This document shows positions 26,977 to 34,988 of a stretch of DNA of 55,815 nucleotides, piece by piece. Under the pieces are notes generated by a model. The model was not told the origin of the DNA, searched no databases, and saw only the letters and a program-made list of their open reading frames with translations. The position numbers and the translations under genes are program-made. The stretch covers positions 1 to 55,815 of the forward strand of contig JAFVEM010000055.1 of the NCBI GenBank assembly GCA_017476005.1. Reading direction: 5' to 3'. Each line of letters begins with the position of its first letter. Position 1 is the first letter of the stretch. The DNA is from Selenomonadaceae bacterium (GTDB lineage: Bacteria > Bacillota > Negativicutes > Selenomonadales > Selenomonadaceae).

Positions 26977-27918
26977 ATGGACAGTAATTTTGTGGTGGCG
27001 GTGAGCGCTGTTGTCCCCCTGTTTTGTTTGATGTTTATCGGGGTGATGGTGAAACGCTTGCGGCTCTTGACGGAAGAAGAATTAAAACATGTGAACCGCA
27101 TGGTGTTCAAGGTGTTTTTCTTCTGCATGATGTTTTATAATTTATACACTACGGATATTGCCGATACCTTCAGGCCGGGGCTGATTGCCTTTGGCTCCTT
27201 GGGGGTGCTGGCGGTGTTTGGACTGGCCACGGCCATTACCTGCGCCTTGGAAAAGGAAAATAAAAAACGCGGCGCCATTATCCAAGCGGTGTTTCGCAGT
27301 AACTTTGTCCTTATCGGCATCCCCTTGGTGGCCAATATCTTCGGCGATGCGGCGGTAGCGGTACCCACCATGATGATCGCCATTATCGTTCCCATTTACA
27401 ATATACTGGCGGTATTTTGTCTGGAAACCTTTCGGGGCGGAAAATTCGCGCTACTGCCCATTTTGCGCGAGGTACTGAAAAATCCCATGATTATGGGAGC
27501 AATTTTGGGGGCGGCTTGCCTGATTTTGGGCGTGTATGTGCCGGAACCGGTACTCAAACCCATTCGGCAGGTGGCGGCGGCCACGACCCCGGTAGCGCTC
27601 ATTGTTTTGGGAGCCTCCTTTAAGATGGGTAGTTCCCATGACCACATGCCCCAACTTATCACGACGATTTTGGCCAGACTCGTTATCGTACCGGGGATAA
27701 TGCTGAGTTTGGCGATTTACTTAGGCTTCAGAGATATTGACCTCATCACCTTGCTGGCTGTTTTTGCTACGCCTTGCGCCGTAGCCTCCTTTGCCATGGC
27801 GCAACAAATGGGTAGCGACGCGGATTTAGCCGGGAATTGCGTGGTTTATACTTCGGCGCTGTCCTGTTTTACTATTTTTGGCTGGGTACTCCTTCTCAAA
27901 ACTTTAGGGATGTTTTGA
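26977..27918 (+). CDS. AEC-family (auxin efflux carrier-like) transporter
   Basis: I start the gene at the ATG at 26977 (MDSNFVVAVSAVVPLF), behind AGAGG; the in-frame extension upstream would cross the gdhA terminator. The resulting 313 residues form about ten membrane helices in the two five-helix halves typical of AEC permeases. They include the family pattern FRSNFVLIGIPLVANIFGD and TPCAVASFAMAQQMGSDADLAGN. Bacterial members often export or import organic acids such as malate or amino-acid derivatives. The substrate cannot be told from sequence. It has its own ribosome-binding site and no partner gene. Confidence 0.88.
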   Translation: MDSNFVVAVSAVVPLFCLMFIGVMVKRLRLLTEEELKHVNRMVFKVFFFCMMFYNLYTTDIADTFRPGLIAFGSLGVLAVFGLATAITCALEKENKKRGAIIQAVFRSNFVLIGIPLVANIFGDAAVAVPTMMIAIIVPIYNILAVFCLETFRGGKFALLPILREVLKNPMIMGAILGAACLILGVYVPEPVLKPIRQVAAATTPVALIVLGASFKMGSSHDHMPQLITTILARLVIVPGIMLSLAIYLGFRDIDLITLLAVFATPCAVASFAMAQQMGSDADLAGNCVVYTSALSCFTIFGWVLLLKTLGMF

Positions 27919-27969
27919 CGAAGAAAAAGAAAGGCTTAATATATTGTGAGTAGTGACGATATACAGGGT

Positions 27970-28010
27970 GAGAGGAGTTTTTTGCCTCTCGGTGTGTCCA
28001 CGAGAGGGGG
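27970..28010 (+). promoter_or_regulatory. Possible RNA switch over the ribosome-binding site of a small gene
   Basis: CCTCTCG (27985-27991) can pair either with GAGAGG upstream (27970-27975) or with CGAGAGG downstream (28001-28007). The downstream partner overlaps the GAGGGGG ribosome-binding site. The two pairings exclude one another. Confidence 0.4.
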
Positions 28011-28012
28011 CG

Positions 28013-28291
28013 ATGGCCATGGTGGAACGCATTGAGAGAGTTGCTCGCGTAAACGGTATCAGCTACGGCGCCTACAGACCCTTTGAACGCAAGGAAGGCT
28101 ATCGGGACAAAGAACGGCAAAAGCCAAAATTCTCCGGTTTTCTCCGCCATGCCTTAGGTGGGGAGCCGGAGGATGACGGCTCCTACCGCTTGGATATAGG
28201 CGTGGGTCGCGCCACCCAATCCCTGTTTTATCGGGGCGACATTGACCTTAGGCCGATGCAAGAAAGGATGAACCTAGTTGCGCGAGGATGA
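28013..28291 (+). CDS. Small basic protein of unknown function
   Basis: The 92-residue protein starts at the ATG at 28013 behind GAGGGGG. It is charged and soluble, with no membrane helix and no motif that I recognise. An N-terminal half of basic and aromatic residues (YRPFERKEGYRDKERQKPK) is followed by DDGSYRLDIGVGRATQSLFYRG. Its end overlaps the start of tadA by 14 bases, which argues that it is a real, translated gene coupled to tadA. A possible stem that hides its ribosome-binding site lies just upstream. Function unknown. Confidence 0.6.
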   Translation: MAMVERIERVARVNGISYGAYRPFERKEGYRDKERQKPKFSGFLRHALGGEPEDDGSYRLDIGVGRATQSLFYRGDIDLRPMQERMNLVARG

Positions 28292-28742
28292 TACCCATTA
28301 CATGAAAATGGCTCTGATGGAAGCTAGGCGAGCTTATGCGCTGGCCGAGGTTCCCATCGGAGCCATTATTATTGATGAAGAGGGGGAGCTCGTGGCCACC
28401 GGCTACAATCGCCGGGAAATAGACAACGATGCCACCGCTCACGCCGAAATGATAGCCATTAAATCAGCCTGCGAAAAACTTAACCGTTGGCGACTAACGG
28501 GGCTGACCCTTTATGTAACTATTGAACCGTGTCCCATGTGCGCCGGAGCCATCATCATGAGCCGTCTGAGCCGGGTGGTGTATGGCGGTTACGATGTCAA
28601 GGCCGGCGCCGTCGATAGCCTGTTTAATGTCCTCTCCCATCCGGGGCTGAATCACCAACCGGATGTCACAGCCGGAGTGCTGGCCGAAGAGTGCGCCGAC
28701 CTGATGAAGAAATTTTTTCGGGAAAGACGGCAAGCAAAATAA
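28278..28742 (+). CDS. tadA: tRNA-specific adenosine deaminase
   Basis: TadA converts the wobble adenosine of tRNA-Arg(ACG) to inosine. The 154 residues carry the zinc deaminase signature, HAEMIAI (His and catalytic Glu) and EPCPMCAGAI (two Cys ligands), near residues 55 and 82-87. The RVVYGGYDVKAGAVDSL segment is also typical. Translation probably begins at TTG 28278 behind AAGGATG; an ATG at 28302 is possible but would trim the conserved first helix. It overlaps the preceding small gene. A small SRP RNA often sits near tadA in Bacillota, but none is visible here. Confidence 0.93.
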   Translation: MREDDTHYMKMALMEARRAYALAEVPIGAIIIDEEGELVATGYNRREIDNDATAHAEMIAIKSACEKLNRWRLTGLTLYVTIEPCPMCAGAIIMSRLSRVVYGGYDVKAGAVDSLFNVLSHPGLNHQPDVTAGVLAEECADLMKKFFRERRQAK

Positions 28743-28745
28743 AAT

Positions 28746-30656
28746 TCATTTTTTCCGTTTCAGTTGCCTTGCCAAAATGAGCGCGAATATACCTACTCCC
28801 ACCGCATCCGTTACGATACCGGGATTTATCAGAAGTAAACCGGCGGCGATAAGAATCAGCCGCTGTGCGCCGCGCACGTTGTCGGCCAGATAACCGATTA
28901 GGGCGCTACTGATGGCTACCATGCCGATGACCGCCGTACATACCGCCACAATTAAATCGCTAGGCGTGGCGTTTATCATGAGAAGCTGGGGAGAAAGCAC
29001 AAAAATATAGGGGATAATGAAGGCCGCAATGGCCAGTTTCGACGCATTGACACCGGTTTTTAGCGCATTGCCGCCGCTGATGCCGGAGCCGGCGTAAGCC
29101 GCCAGCGCCACCGGTGGAGTTACATCGGCAATAATGCCAAAGTAAAACACGAACATATGTGCCGCCAGTACCGGGATGCCCAGTTGCATTAAAGCCGGGG
29201 CGGCGATGGTGGAGGTGATGACGTAGTTGGCCGTGGTGGGTACTCCCATGCCTAAAATGATGGCGGTTATCATAGTAAAGAACATACTGGGCAGCACCAG
29301 TCCGCCGGAAAGATCCAAAAGTCCCGAGGCCAGTTTTAAGCCCACCCCGGTTTTCGTCACCACGCCGATGATAATACCGGCGGAAGCGCAGGCCACCAGT
29401 ACCCCCAAGACGTTTTTGGCGCCCTTTTCGAGACCCTGCACTACTTCAAGGGGTTTCATGCGAGTGGAAGCTCTAAGGGCGGAGCAAAGGATGGAGAGAA
29501 TAATGGCCACCAGCGCCGCTCTCATAGGCGTGTAGCCCGATACCAAAAGATAAACGATGACGATGAGGGGGAGAGCCAAATGGCCTCTTTCCCTGATTAG
29601 TTCGCCCATTTTGGGCAGTTCGCTCTTGGGCAGTCCTTGCAAATTATTTCTCTTGGCCTCAAAATGCACCCCCAGCCACACACCGGCAAAATATAAAGCC
29701 GCCGGGATAACCGCCGCTTTGACGATTTCAATGTAAGGCACTCCCACAAATTCCGCCATTAAAAAGGCCGCCGCTCCCATGACCGGAGGCATGAGCTGCC
29801 CTCCCGTGGAAGCCGCCGCCTCCACCGCTCCGGCAAAATCTTTGTGGTAGCCCAGTTTTTTCATCATGGGAATGGTTAAACTGCCGGTGCCTACCACATT
29901 AGCCACGGAACTGCCGGACACCGTACCCATGAGGCCGCTGGACAAAACTGCCACTTTGGCCGGGCCGCCGCTGGCCCAACCGGCGATGGAATTGGCGAGA
30001 TCAATGAAAAATTTCCCCAGTCCCGTTGATTCTAAGTAAGCGCCAAACAGGATAAAGAGGAAGATGAAGGTAGAGGACACTCCCAAGGGAATACCGAAAA
30101 TGCCCTCCGTGGTGTAAAAGAGATGTCCCGTGAGCTGATCTAAAGTTAGCCCCCGATGTGCTAGCACCCCCGGCATATAAGGCCCTAAAAAGGCATAGGC
30201 CAAAAAGAATAATACCACCACCACCATGGGGATACCCACCACTCGCCGGGTGGCTTCAATCACCAGTAAAATTCCCAAGACGCCTACGATTAAATCCGCG
30301 CTGATTAGGGTCAGGCCGGAACGGAGAACCAGGGCATTGTACTCATAGACGATGTAGGCCGGTGCCGCCGCCCCCAAGATAGCTAGGAACACGTCTAAAG
30401 GATGCGCCTTTGTCCGGCTCCAAGATTTTTTGGTAGGATACAAAAGATAGGCTAGCGCGAGTCCAAAGCCCAAGTGGATCGCCCGTTGCAAATGGGCATC
30501 GAGTACGCCGAATATCGCCGTATAAAGCTGAAACACGGAAAAAGTAATGGCCAGCGCCGACACAAATTTCCCCATAAGTCCCGTATATTGCATAGTGTCA
30601 GACTCGCTGTCGTATTTTTTTAATACTTCCTCCGCCGACATGGTTTTCTCTGCCAT
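28746..30656 (-). CDS. TRAP transporter fused permease (TAXI type)
   Basis: The 636-residue inner-membrane protein fuses the small and large TRAP permease subunits (DctQ-DctM). Many hydrophobic segments run throughout, with the DctM signature region including GMGVPTTANYVITSTIAAPAL and TPPVALAAYAGSGISGG. It moves a carboxylate-type substrate with an ion gradient, using the periplasmic receptor encoded two genes upstream. A short basic and acidic N-terminal tail precedes the first helix. AAGGAAG precedes the ATG. Gene order receptor, DUF1850, permease is that of TAXI systems; the substrate, possibly glutamate or a dicarboxylate, is not determinable here. Confidence 0.93.
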   Translation of the reverse strand: MAEKTMSAEEVLKKYDSESDTMQYTGLMGKFVSALAITFSVFQLYTAIFGVLDAHLQRAIHLGFGLALAYLLYPTKKSWSRTKAHPLDVFLAILGAAAPAYIVYEYNALVLRSGLTLISADLIVGVLGILLVIEATRRVVGIPMVVVVLFFLAYAFLGPYMPGVLAHRGLTLDQLTGHLFYTTEGIFGIPLGVSSTFIFLFILFGAYLESTGLGKFFIDLANSIAGWASGGPAKVAVLSSGLMGTVSGSSVANVVGTGSLTIPMMKKLGYHKDFAGAVEAAASTGGQLMPPVMGAAAFLMAEFVGVPYIEIVKAAVIPAALYFAGVWLGVHFEAKRNNLQGLPKSELPKMGELIRERGHLALPLIVIVYLLVSGYTPMRAALVAIILSILCSALRASTRMKPLEVVQGLEKGAKNVLGVLVACASAGIIIGVVTKTGVGLKLASGLLDLSGGLVLPSMFFTMITAIILGMGVPTTANYVITSTIAAPALMQLGIPVLAAHMFVFYFGIIADVTPPVALAAYAGSGISGGNALKTGVNASKLAIAAFIIPYIFVLSPQLLMINATPSDLIVAVCTAVIGMVAISSALIGYLADNVRGAQRLILIAAGLLLINPGIVTDAVGVGIFALILARQLKRKK

Positions 30657-30672
30657 GGCTAATCACTTCCTT

Positions 30673-31170
30673 TCACCAAAATATTGTTTCCCAGCGCCTT
30701 TTAATGACTAAATTTATAAGAGTGCCGGGAGGATACATTTCATACAGGCGAAACTCCCTTTGGCCTATGGTCACGGTAAGTTCCGTTCCCAGTCCCGTTC
30801 TGAGACTCAGGGTGGGAAAATGCCGTTCCATGTTGTCCATGACAAAATAATCGCCCTCGACGTGAAAATCGCCCTCGGAGGCTAGGAATGGAAGTCCCAC
30901 CCCAAAGGATTGGTAACGGGTTGAATTGAGTGTAAAGCCGGTCAGACTTTCATCCACTCGGAGCTGTTCCTCCACCGGGGTTTTTTGCACCGAATGAATA
31001 AAGCGAATTTTGAGTGGGGTTGATGCCTCTGCCGGTACGCGTAACAACACATCCTCCCCGACCGTGAGGCACAAAAGAGGCTGTGCGAACCAGTAAGCCA
31101 TTGTGAAGGGTAACACAAGCCCTAGGAGTAGCCAAGCTCCGGCATAAAGATATGATTTCATAGTAACCAT
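30673..31170 (-). CDS. DUF1850 domain protein of the TAXI-TRAP operon
   Basis: The 165-residue protein has one N-terminal membrane helix (about 7-32) and a beta-rich outer domain. That domain has the DUF1850 pattern FIHSVQKTPVEEQLRV, YQSFGVGLPF and PPGTLINL. Such proteins lie between receptor and permease genes in many TAXI-TRAP operons, where they are thought to assist the transporter, but no activity is established. The gene is 16 bases before the permease. Translation may start at the ATG at 31170 or the one three codons later; neither has a strong ribosome-binding site. Confidence 0.85.
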   Translation of the reverse strand: MVTMKSYLYAGAWLLLGLVLPFTMAYWFAQPLLCLTVGEDVLLRVPAEASTPLKIRFIHSVQKTPVEEQLRVDESLTGFTLNSTRYQSFGVGLPFLASEGDFHVEGDYFVMDNMERHFPTLSLRTGLGTELTVTIGQREFRLYEMYPPGTLINLVIKRRWETIFW

Positions 31171-31177
31171 CAGCTGT

Positions 31178-31215
31178 AAAAAAACAGCGAGACCTAAACC
31201 ACATAGGCCTCGCTG
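31178..31215 (-). terminator. Intraoperonic terminator between receptor and DUF1850 genes
   Basis: On the minus strand CAGCGAGGCC pairs with GGTCTCGCTG (one wobble), followed by seven T residues. A partial stop here would give more receptor than permease, a common arrangement in binding-protein operons. Confidence 0.8.
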
Positions 31216-31230
31216 CCAGTGATACCAATT

Positions 31231-32202
31231 TTATTCCTTGAAGAACTTCTCGGCGCCCGCGTTCATGTCGAGAGGCATACCTTTGAGGGCTCCCTGCTTG
31301 GTAATGAGTTTACCCACGGAATGAGCGGCCTCGATGCGATCAAGATGGGTGAAAATGGCCTTGGCAACATCATAACCTAAAGCATCATCTACTTTGTCGG
31401 AAGCCACCAGCATTGCCATGACGGAAACAGTGGGGACAGCCTCGTCAAAGCCGGCATAGGTTCCGGCAGGAACGGTGGTCTTGGTGTAGAAGGGGTACTT
31501 GGCGAGCAAAGCATCAGCCGGAGCATCGCTCACGGGCAGAAGGCGAATCTTGTTTTGGGAGGCAATATCCTGCACCGAGGCGGTGGGATAGCCGGCGGTA
31601 AGGAAAGCGGCATCAACATTGCCGTCTTTCAAGGCGCTGGCGCCTTCGGCGAAGGAAAGATACTGCACGGTAATGTCGTCGTAGGTAACGCCGTAGGCTT
31701 CCAAAATCTGTCTGGCGTTGGCCTCTGCGCCGCTACCGGCAGCGCCAACCGCCACACGCTTGCCCTTTAAATCAGCAACGCTCTTAATGCCGGCAGAATC
31801 CAGCGTCACAAACTGGCAAGTTTCTGGATAAAGGGTAGCTATACCGCGTATGTTGGTAACTTTTTTGTCTTGGAACATTTCGGTGCCGTTGACGGCATAG
31901 TAGGTGATGTCATTTTGCACAATGGCTAAATCCACGGAACCGTCTTTCAGCATGTTGATGTTGGCCACCGTAGCGCCGGTACTTTGGGCGCTGGCGTTCA
32001 TGCCGGGGATTTCCTTGTTCAAAATCTCCGCCATGGCGCCTCCTATGGGGTAATAAGTCCCCGCTGTGCCGCCGGTGGCGATGTTTAAGAACTTCTTTTC
32101 CGCCGTCTTGCCGCCGTCGCTACCGCACCCGGCCAAAAGCGCCAAAGATGCGGTCAGGGCGCAGACGACAGTCAACATTTTTTTCCACGCACAGAATTTC
32201 AT
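31231..32202 (-). CDS. TAXI-family TRAP solute receptor, lipoprotein
   Basis: Starting at the ATG at 32202, behind AGGAGGT, the protein has 323 residues. It opens with a lipoprotein signal peptide: basic FCAWKK, a hydrophobic core, then LLAGCGSD as lipobox. The mature part has the TAXI pattern LNIATGGTAGTYYPIGGAMAEIL, then LKGKRVAVGAAGSGAEANARQIL and ADLKG-type sites. As a lipid-anchored receptor it delivers ligand to the fused permease in the same operon. TAXI receptors often bind glutamate or related compounds, but the ligand is not known here. Confidence 0.95.
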   Translation of the reverse strand: MKFCAWKKMLTVVCALTASLALLAGCGSDGGKTAEKKFLNIATGGTAGTYYPIGGAMAEILNKEIPGMNASAQSTGATVANINMLKDGSVDLAIVQNDITYYAVNGTEMFQDKKVTNIRGIATLYPETCQFVTLDSAGIKSVADLKGKRVAVGAAGSGAEANARQILEAYGVTYDDITVQYLSFAEGASALKDGNVDAAFLTAGYPTASVQDIASQNKIRLLPVSDAPADALLAKYPFYTKTTVPAGTYAGFDEAVPTVSVMAMLVASDKVDDALGYDVAKAIFTHLDRIEAAHSVGKLITKQGALKGMPLDMNAGAEKFFKE

Positions 32203-32254
32203 GTCGCTACCTCCTACTTTAATCAGAATCCGTACCACCTATAACTCCCACCCC

Positions 32255-32283
32255 ATTATAACACAGAAAATTTCCCTACTCAA
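32255..32283 (-). promoter_or_regulatory. Promoter of the TAXI-TRAP operon
   Basis: On the minus strand TTGAGT (32283-32278) and TATAAT (32260-32255) are 17 bases apart, about 53 bases before the receptor start. Confidence 0.75.
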
Positions 32284-32295
32284 CGGGGAAGATTA

Positions 32296-32802
32296 TTATT
32301 TTTCACCGCGCCAAGGGGGAATTTTTTTTAAAACCCCCATAGTCGCGATTCCTATTAAGAGACCGGTACCGAGTCCTGCTATCCCCAGCAAGGGGAAATA
32401 CAACCAAAGCCCGGGCGCATCCAGCAAAAAATAGGCCACCGCCAGCTGCGCCAAATTGTGAGCGAATCCTCCTGCGGCGCTAACCGTGGGGAGAGAAAAA
32501 CGGCCGCCGGCCTTTAACAGCGCCATGACCGCTAGGGAAAAAAAGCCGCCGGTGACGCTAAAAAGCCAGACCGTAGGGCCGCCGCCGAAAAAAGAAGCCA
32601 GTACGGTGCGCATGAGTACAATTATAAACACGTCCTTTGCTTGGGGGAAATAATACAGCGCCGTCACGGTAATGACGTTAGCCAGTCCCAATTTCGCTCC
32701 CGGCACAGTGAAAGGCAAGGGAATCAGTCCCTCAAAGAGAAATAAGGCCAAGGACTGCGCCGTGAAGAGGGCTAAGTACAAGAGCTTACGCGTCGCCTTC
32801 AT
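32296..32802 (-). CDS. Gx transporter family membrane protein
   Basis: This 168-residue protein has five or so membrane helices and the Gx family pattern LFTAQSLALFLFEGLIPLPF, then GAKLGLANVITV. It is often labelled heptaprenyl diphosphate synthase component I, but the sequence is that of a small ECF-S-like membrane protein rather than a prenyltransferase. It lies one base after the NusG-domain-II gene, a pairing found in many anaerobes, frequently next to FMN transferase or quinone-linked genes that are missing here. A role in the membrane uptake of a small molecule is possible but unproven. Confidence 0.85.
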   Translation of the reverse strand: MKATRKLLYLALFTAQSLALFLFEGLIPLPFTVPGAKLGLANVITVTALYYFPQAKDVFIIVLMRTVLASFFGGGPTVWLFSVTGGFFSLAVMALLKAGGRFSLPTVSAAGGFAHNLAQLAVAYFLLDAPGLWLYFPLLGIAGLGTGLLIGIATMGVLKKIPPWRGEK

Positions 32803-32803
32803 T

Positions 32804-33163
32804 TTACTCCTCCTCTGCAGGGCGTATTTCCACGATGATGCGGTGGGGCAGACAGGCGATGATTTCCCCCACTTGAGCTATTCTGCCGCCGGCTACGCAA
32901 ATCTTATCGGGGCAATCGGCGCTGACCATGGCTACCCCTTCACCATCAAGAAGCAATACGTTGCGACCGTAACGGGTAGAAATGACAATCTCCTCCGGCT
33001 CTAGGCCCTCCAAGGGAATTTTTCGCCACACTTCGCCCTCAACGGTAATTTGAACGTAGCGAACCGAAGCCTTTTCGCTGCTTAGCCTCCATAGAGGGAG
33101 GGCGCAAAGGAGTAGCAAGACGGCCAGAAGAACTATATCGGCTTTTTTTCTTGGTATTTGCAT
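32804..33163 (-). CDS. NusG domain II-containing membrane-anchored protein
   Basis: The 119 residues consist of an N-terminal membrane anchor (about 10-27) and an outer NusG domain II-like beta barrel. That domain has VWRKIPLEG, RYGRNVLLLDGEGVAMVSADCPDKICV and IIACLPHRIIVEI. The conserved cysteines in CPDKIC and CLPHR are characteristic of this family, not of NusG itself. It precedes and nearly touches the Gx transporter gene. The pair recurs in anaerobes that carry ApbE-type flavinylation or electron-transfer genes, so a redox or envelope role is plausible but inferred. Confidence 0.85.
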   Translation of the reverse strand: MQIPRKKADIVLLAVLLLLCALPLWRLSSEKASVRYVQITVEGEVWRKIPLEGLEPEEIVISTRYGRNVLLLDGEGVAMVSADCPDKICVAGGRIAQVGEIIACLPHRIIVEIRPAEEE

Positions 33164-33175
33164 CGCACAACGACC

Positions 33176-33204
33176 TTTAAATTTAGGGAAACAGGGTATA
33201 TACT
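33176..33204 (+). promoter_or_regulatory. Possible promoter of alr
   Basis: TTTAAA (33176-33181) and TATACT (33199-33204) are 17 bases apart, about 50 bases before the alr start. Confidence 0.5.
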
Positions 33205-33253
33205 TAACGAAAAATGATTCATTTTTCTGCTGTCATTCCGGGAGGTAAAAATA

Positions 33254-34360
33254 ATGCTAAGTCGCGGAGCTTGGGCAAAAATAGATTTGGCTGCCCTGAA
33301 GCAAAATTATATAGCCATAAAAAGTTGTATCCAAGGGAGGGCTCAACTTTGCGCCGTGGTGAAGGCCAACGGCTACGGTCACGGCGCCTTGGCGGTGGCG
33401 CGGACGGCGGTGGAGTGCGGCGCCGCTTATTTGGCGGTGGCCACCTTGGAGGAAGCTAAGGAACTTAGACGAGCCGGGTTTACGACGCCGATTTTATTGC
33501 TGGGGGTTGTCCCACCGGAATATGCCCCGGAAATCGTGGCGCATGAATTAACCGCCGCCGTCACCGATAAGGATTCTGCCGTCGCCCTGTCGCAAGCCGC
33601 CACCTTGCAAGGGCGAAGGGTGAAAATCCATCTAAAGGTGGATACCGGCATGGGACGCATCGGTATTCCCCCACGGGAGGCCGGGAATTTTGCCGCCTTC
33701 CTTGGCAATTTACCCGGTTTGGATTTGGAGGGAATTTTCTCGCATTTTGCCGCCGCCGATACCGCCGACAAAACCCATACGCGGCGTCAACTGGAGCTGT
33801 TTAAAGAGGCTATCGCGGCGGTGGAGGGGCAAGGCATTTCCCTTAGACTAAAGCATATTGCCGAGTCGGCGGCCATTTTGGAAATCCCGGAAGCGCATTT
33901 TGACATGGTACGCGCCGGCATTATTCAGTATGGATTATGGCCATCTTCGGAAGTAAGCCATCCCATCGATTTAAAACCCGTCATGACCTTAATGGCGCAA
34001 ATCGCGCTGGTGAAAGAGGTAGCCGTCGGGGAAACCATCGGCTACGGCGGCGAATTTAAAGCCGCCAGAGCTTCTCGGATAGCCACGCTCCCCATAGGCT
34101 ATGCCGACGGTTACATTCGCGCTTACGGTCAAAAGGGCTATGTGGAAATCAGGGGTAAACGTGCTCCCATTGCCGGACGAGTCTGCATGGATCAAGTCAT
34201 GGTGGATGTAACGGATATTCCCGAGGCGAAAAGCGGCGATGTTGCCACGCTCTTTGGCTCTCCTACCTTAACCACCGACGAGGCGGCCGGGTGGCTTAAC
34301 ACCATAAATTACGAAGTGACCTGCCTCGTATCCCCTAGGGTGCCGCGTTTATATCAATAA
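33254..34360 (+). CDS. alr: Alanine racemase
   Basis: It makes D-alanine for peptidoglycan. The 368 residues have the PLP lysine (about 37) in AVVKANGYGHGA, KVDTGMGRIGI, and a C-terminal barrel with the catalytic tyrosine in IGYGGEF, followed by TLPIGYADGY and GRVCMDQVMVDVTD. Length and motifs are normal. A GGGAGGT site precedes the ATG. Its last codons overlap the convergent small gene by seven bases. No second racemase gene is seen here. Confidence 0.96.
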   Translation: MLSRGAWAKIDLAALKQNYIAIKSCIQGRAQLCAVVKANGYGHGALAVARTAVECGAAYLAVATLEEAKELRRAGFTTPILLLGVVPPEYAPEIVAHELTAAVTDKDSAVALSQAATLQGRRVKIHLKVDTGMGRIGIPPREAGNFAAFLGNLPGLDLEGIFSHFAAADTADKTHTRRQLELFKEAIAAVEGQGISLRLKHIAESAAILEIPEAHFDMVRAGIIQYGLWPSSEVSHPIDLKPVMTLMAQIALVKEVAVGETIGYGGEFKAARASRIATLPIGYADGYIRAYGQKGYVEIRGKRAPIAGRVCMDQVMVDVTDIPEAKSGDVATLFGSPTLTTDEAAGWLNTINYEVTCLVSPRVPRLYQ

Positions 34361-34830
34361 AGCTGGCGTTTCCAGTAAGCTAAATCCGTTTCGTTCAAGG
34401 GCAGGTCAATGACCTGCCCATTGTCATAATAAAAGCGGAAGCGCACCTCGTCGGCGGCGCGGATGGCGGCGAGACTCGCCCGGGGTATTTCCACGAACAA
34501 TTTATTTTCGTATTTGAAGCGATTTTCGTCATCCATGGCTTCGTCGCCCAAGGGAGGAGTCTGTTTAACGGTAACATTCATCTCCCAAGCGTCGCCGTCG
34601 GTATAAAGCACCGCCTTAGGGAGCATCTGGGCGCTGTCAAAGCGATAATCCCACAGGGAAAGCACCGCCCCTTCCACCTTGCCGTCTTCGGTAAAAGAGC
34701 TTTGAAAATCTATGTGGCAATAGGCAGACAGACTGTCGGCACTGCGATGGTCAATAGTCCAGACGTAGGACAGGCCAAAGATGCCGGAAAAAATCAGCAT
34801 TATTCCCAGTATCAAAACAAAATTTTTCAT
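34354..34830 (-). CDS. Membrane-anchored protein of unknown function
   Basis: I start at the ATG at 34830 (MKNFVLILGIMLIFSG), behind CAGGAGG, giving 158 residues. A hydrophobic N-terminal segment (about 4-24) could be a signal anchor or uncleaved signal peptide; the remainder is mainly beta with charged residues (FRFYYDNGQVIDLPLNETD). I recognise no family. It converges on alr and overlaps its end by seven bases, so both genes share a 3' border. The good ribosome-binding site and the signal-like start support its being real. Confidence 0.65.
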   Translation of the reverse strand: MKNFVLILGIMLIFSGIFGLSYVWTIDHRSADSLSAYCHIDFQSSFTEDGKVEGAVLSLWDYRFDSAQMLPKAVLYTDGDAWEMNVTVKQTPPLGDEAMDDENRFKYENKLFVEIPRASLAAIRAADEVRFRFYYDNGQVIDLPLNETDLAYWKRQLY

Positions 34831-34928
34831 GAGTCGCCTCCTGTTTTTGCCATTATAACACATTGCTCGCAAGGGCGTTAGTTTTTTCGTGGGAAAAAGG
34901 TTGCCGTTCGGGCAGTCTCCCTACCCCC

Positions 34929-34957
34929 TTCACAATTTTTCCGTATCGTGGTATGAT
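34929..34957 (+). promoter_or_regulatory. Promoter of cobS
   Basis: TTCACA (34929-34934) and TATGAT (34952-34957) are 17 bases apart, about 30 bases before the start. The leader is too short for a cobalamin riboswitch. Confidence 0.65.
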
Positions 34958-34988
34958 ACAGGTGAATAAGATTAAAGGAGCGCATCGG

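Noticed and set aside
27919-28012. Small SRP RNA next to tadA
   Set aside because: The expected tetraloop hairpin with its conserved internal loops is not present; the stems here are short and alternative to one another.
34831-34988. Cobalamin riboswitch before cobS
   Set aside because: The B12-box (GCCACTG) is absent and the promoter lies about 30 bases before the start, leaving no room for the aptamer.
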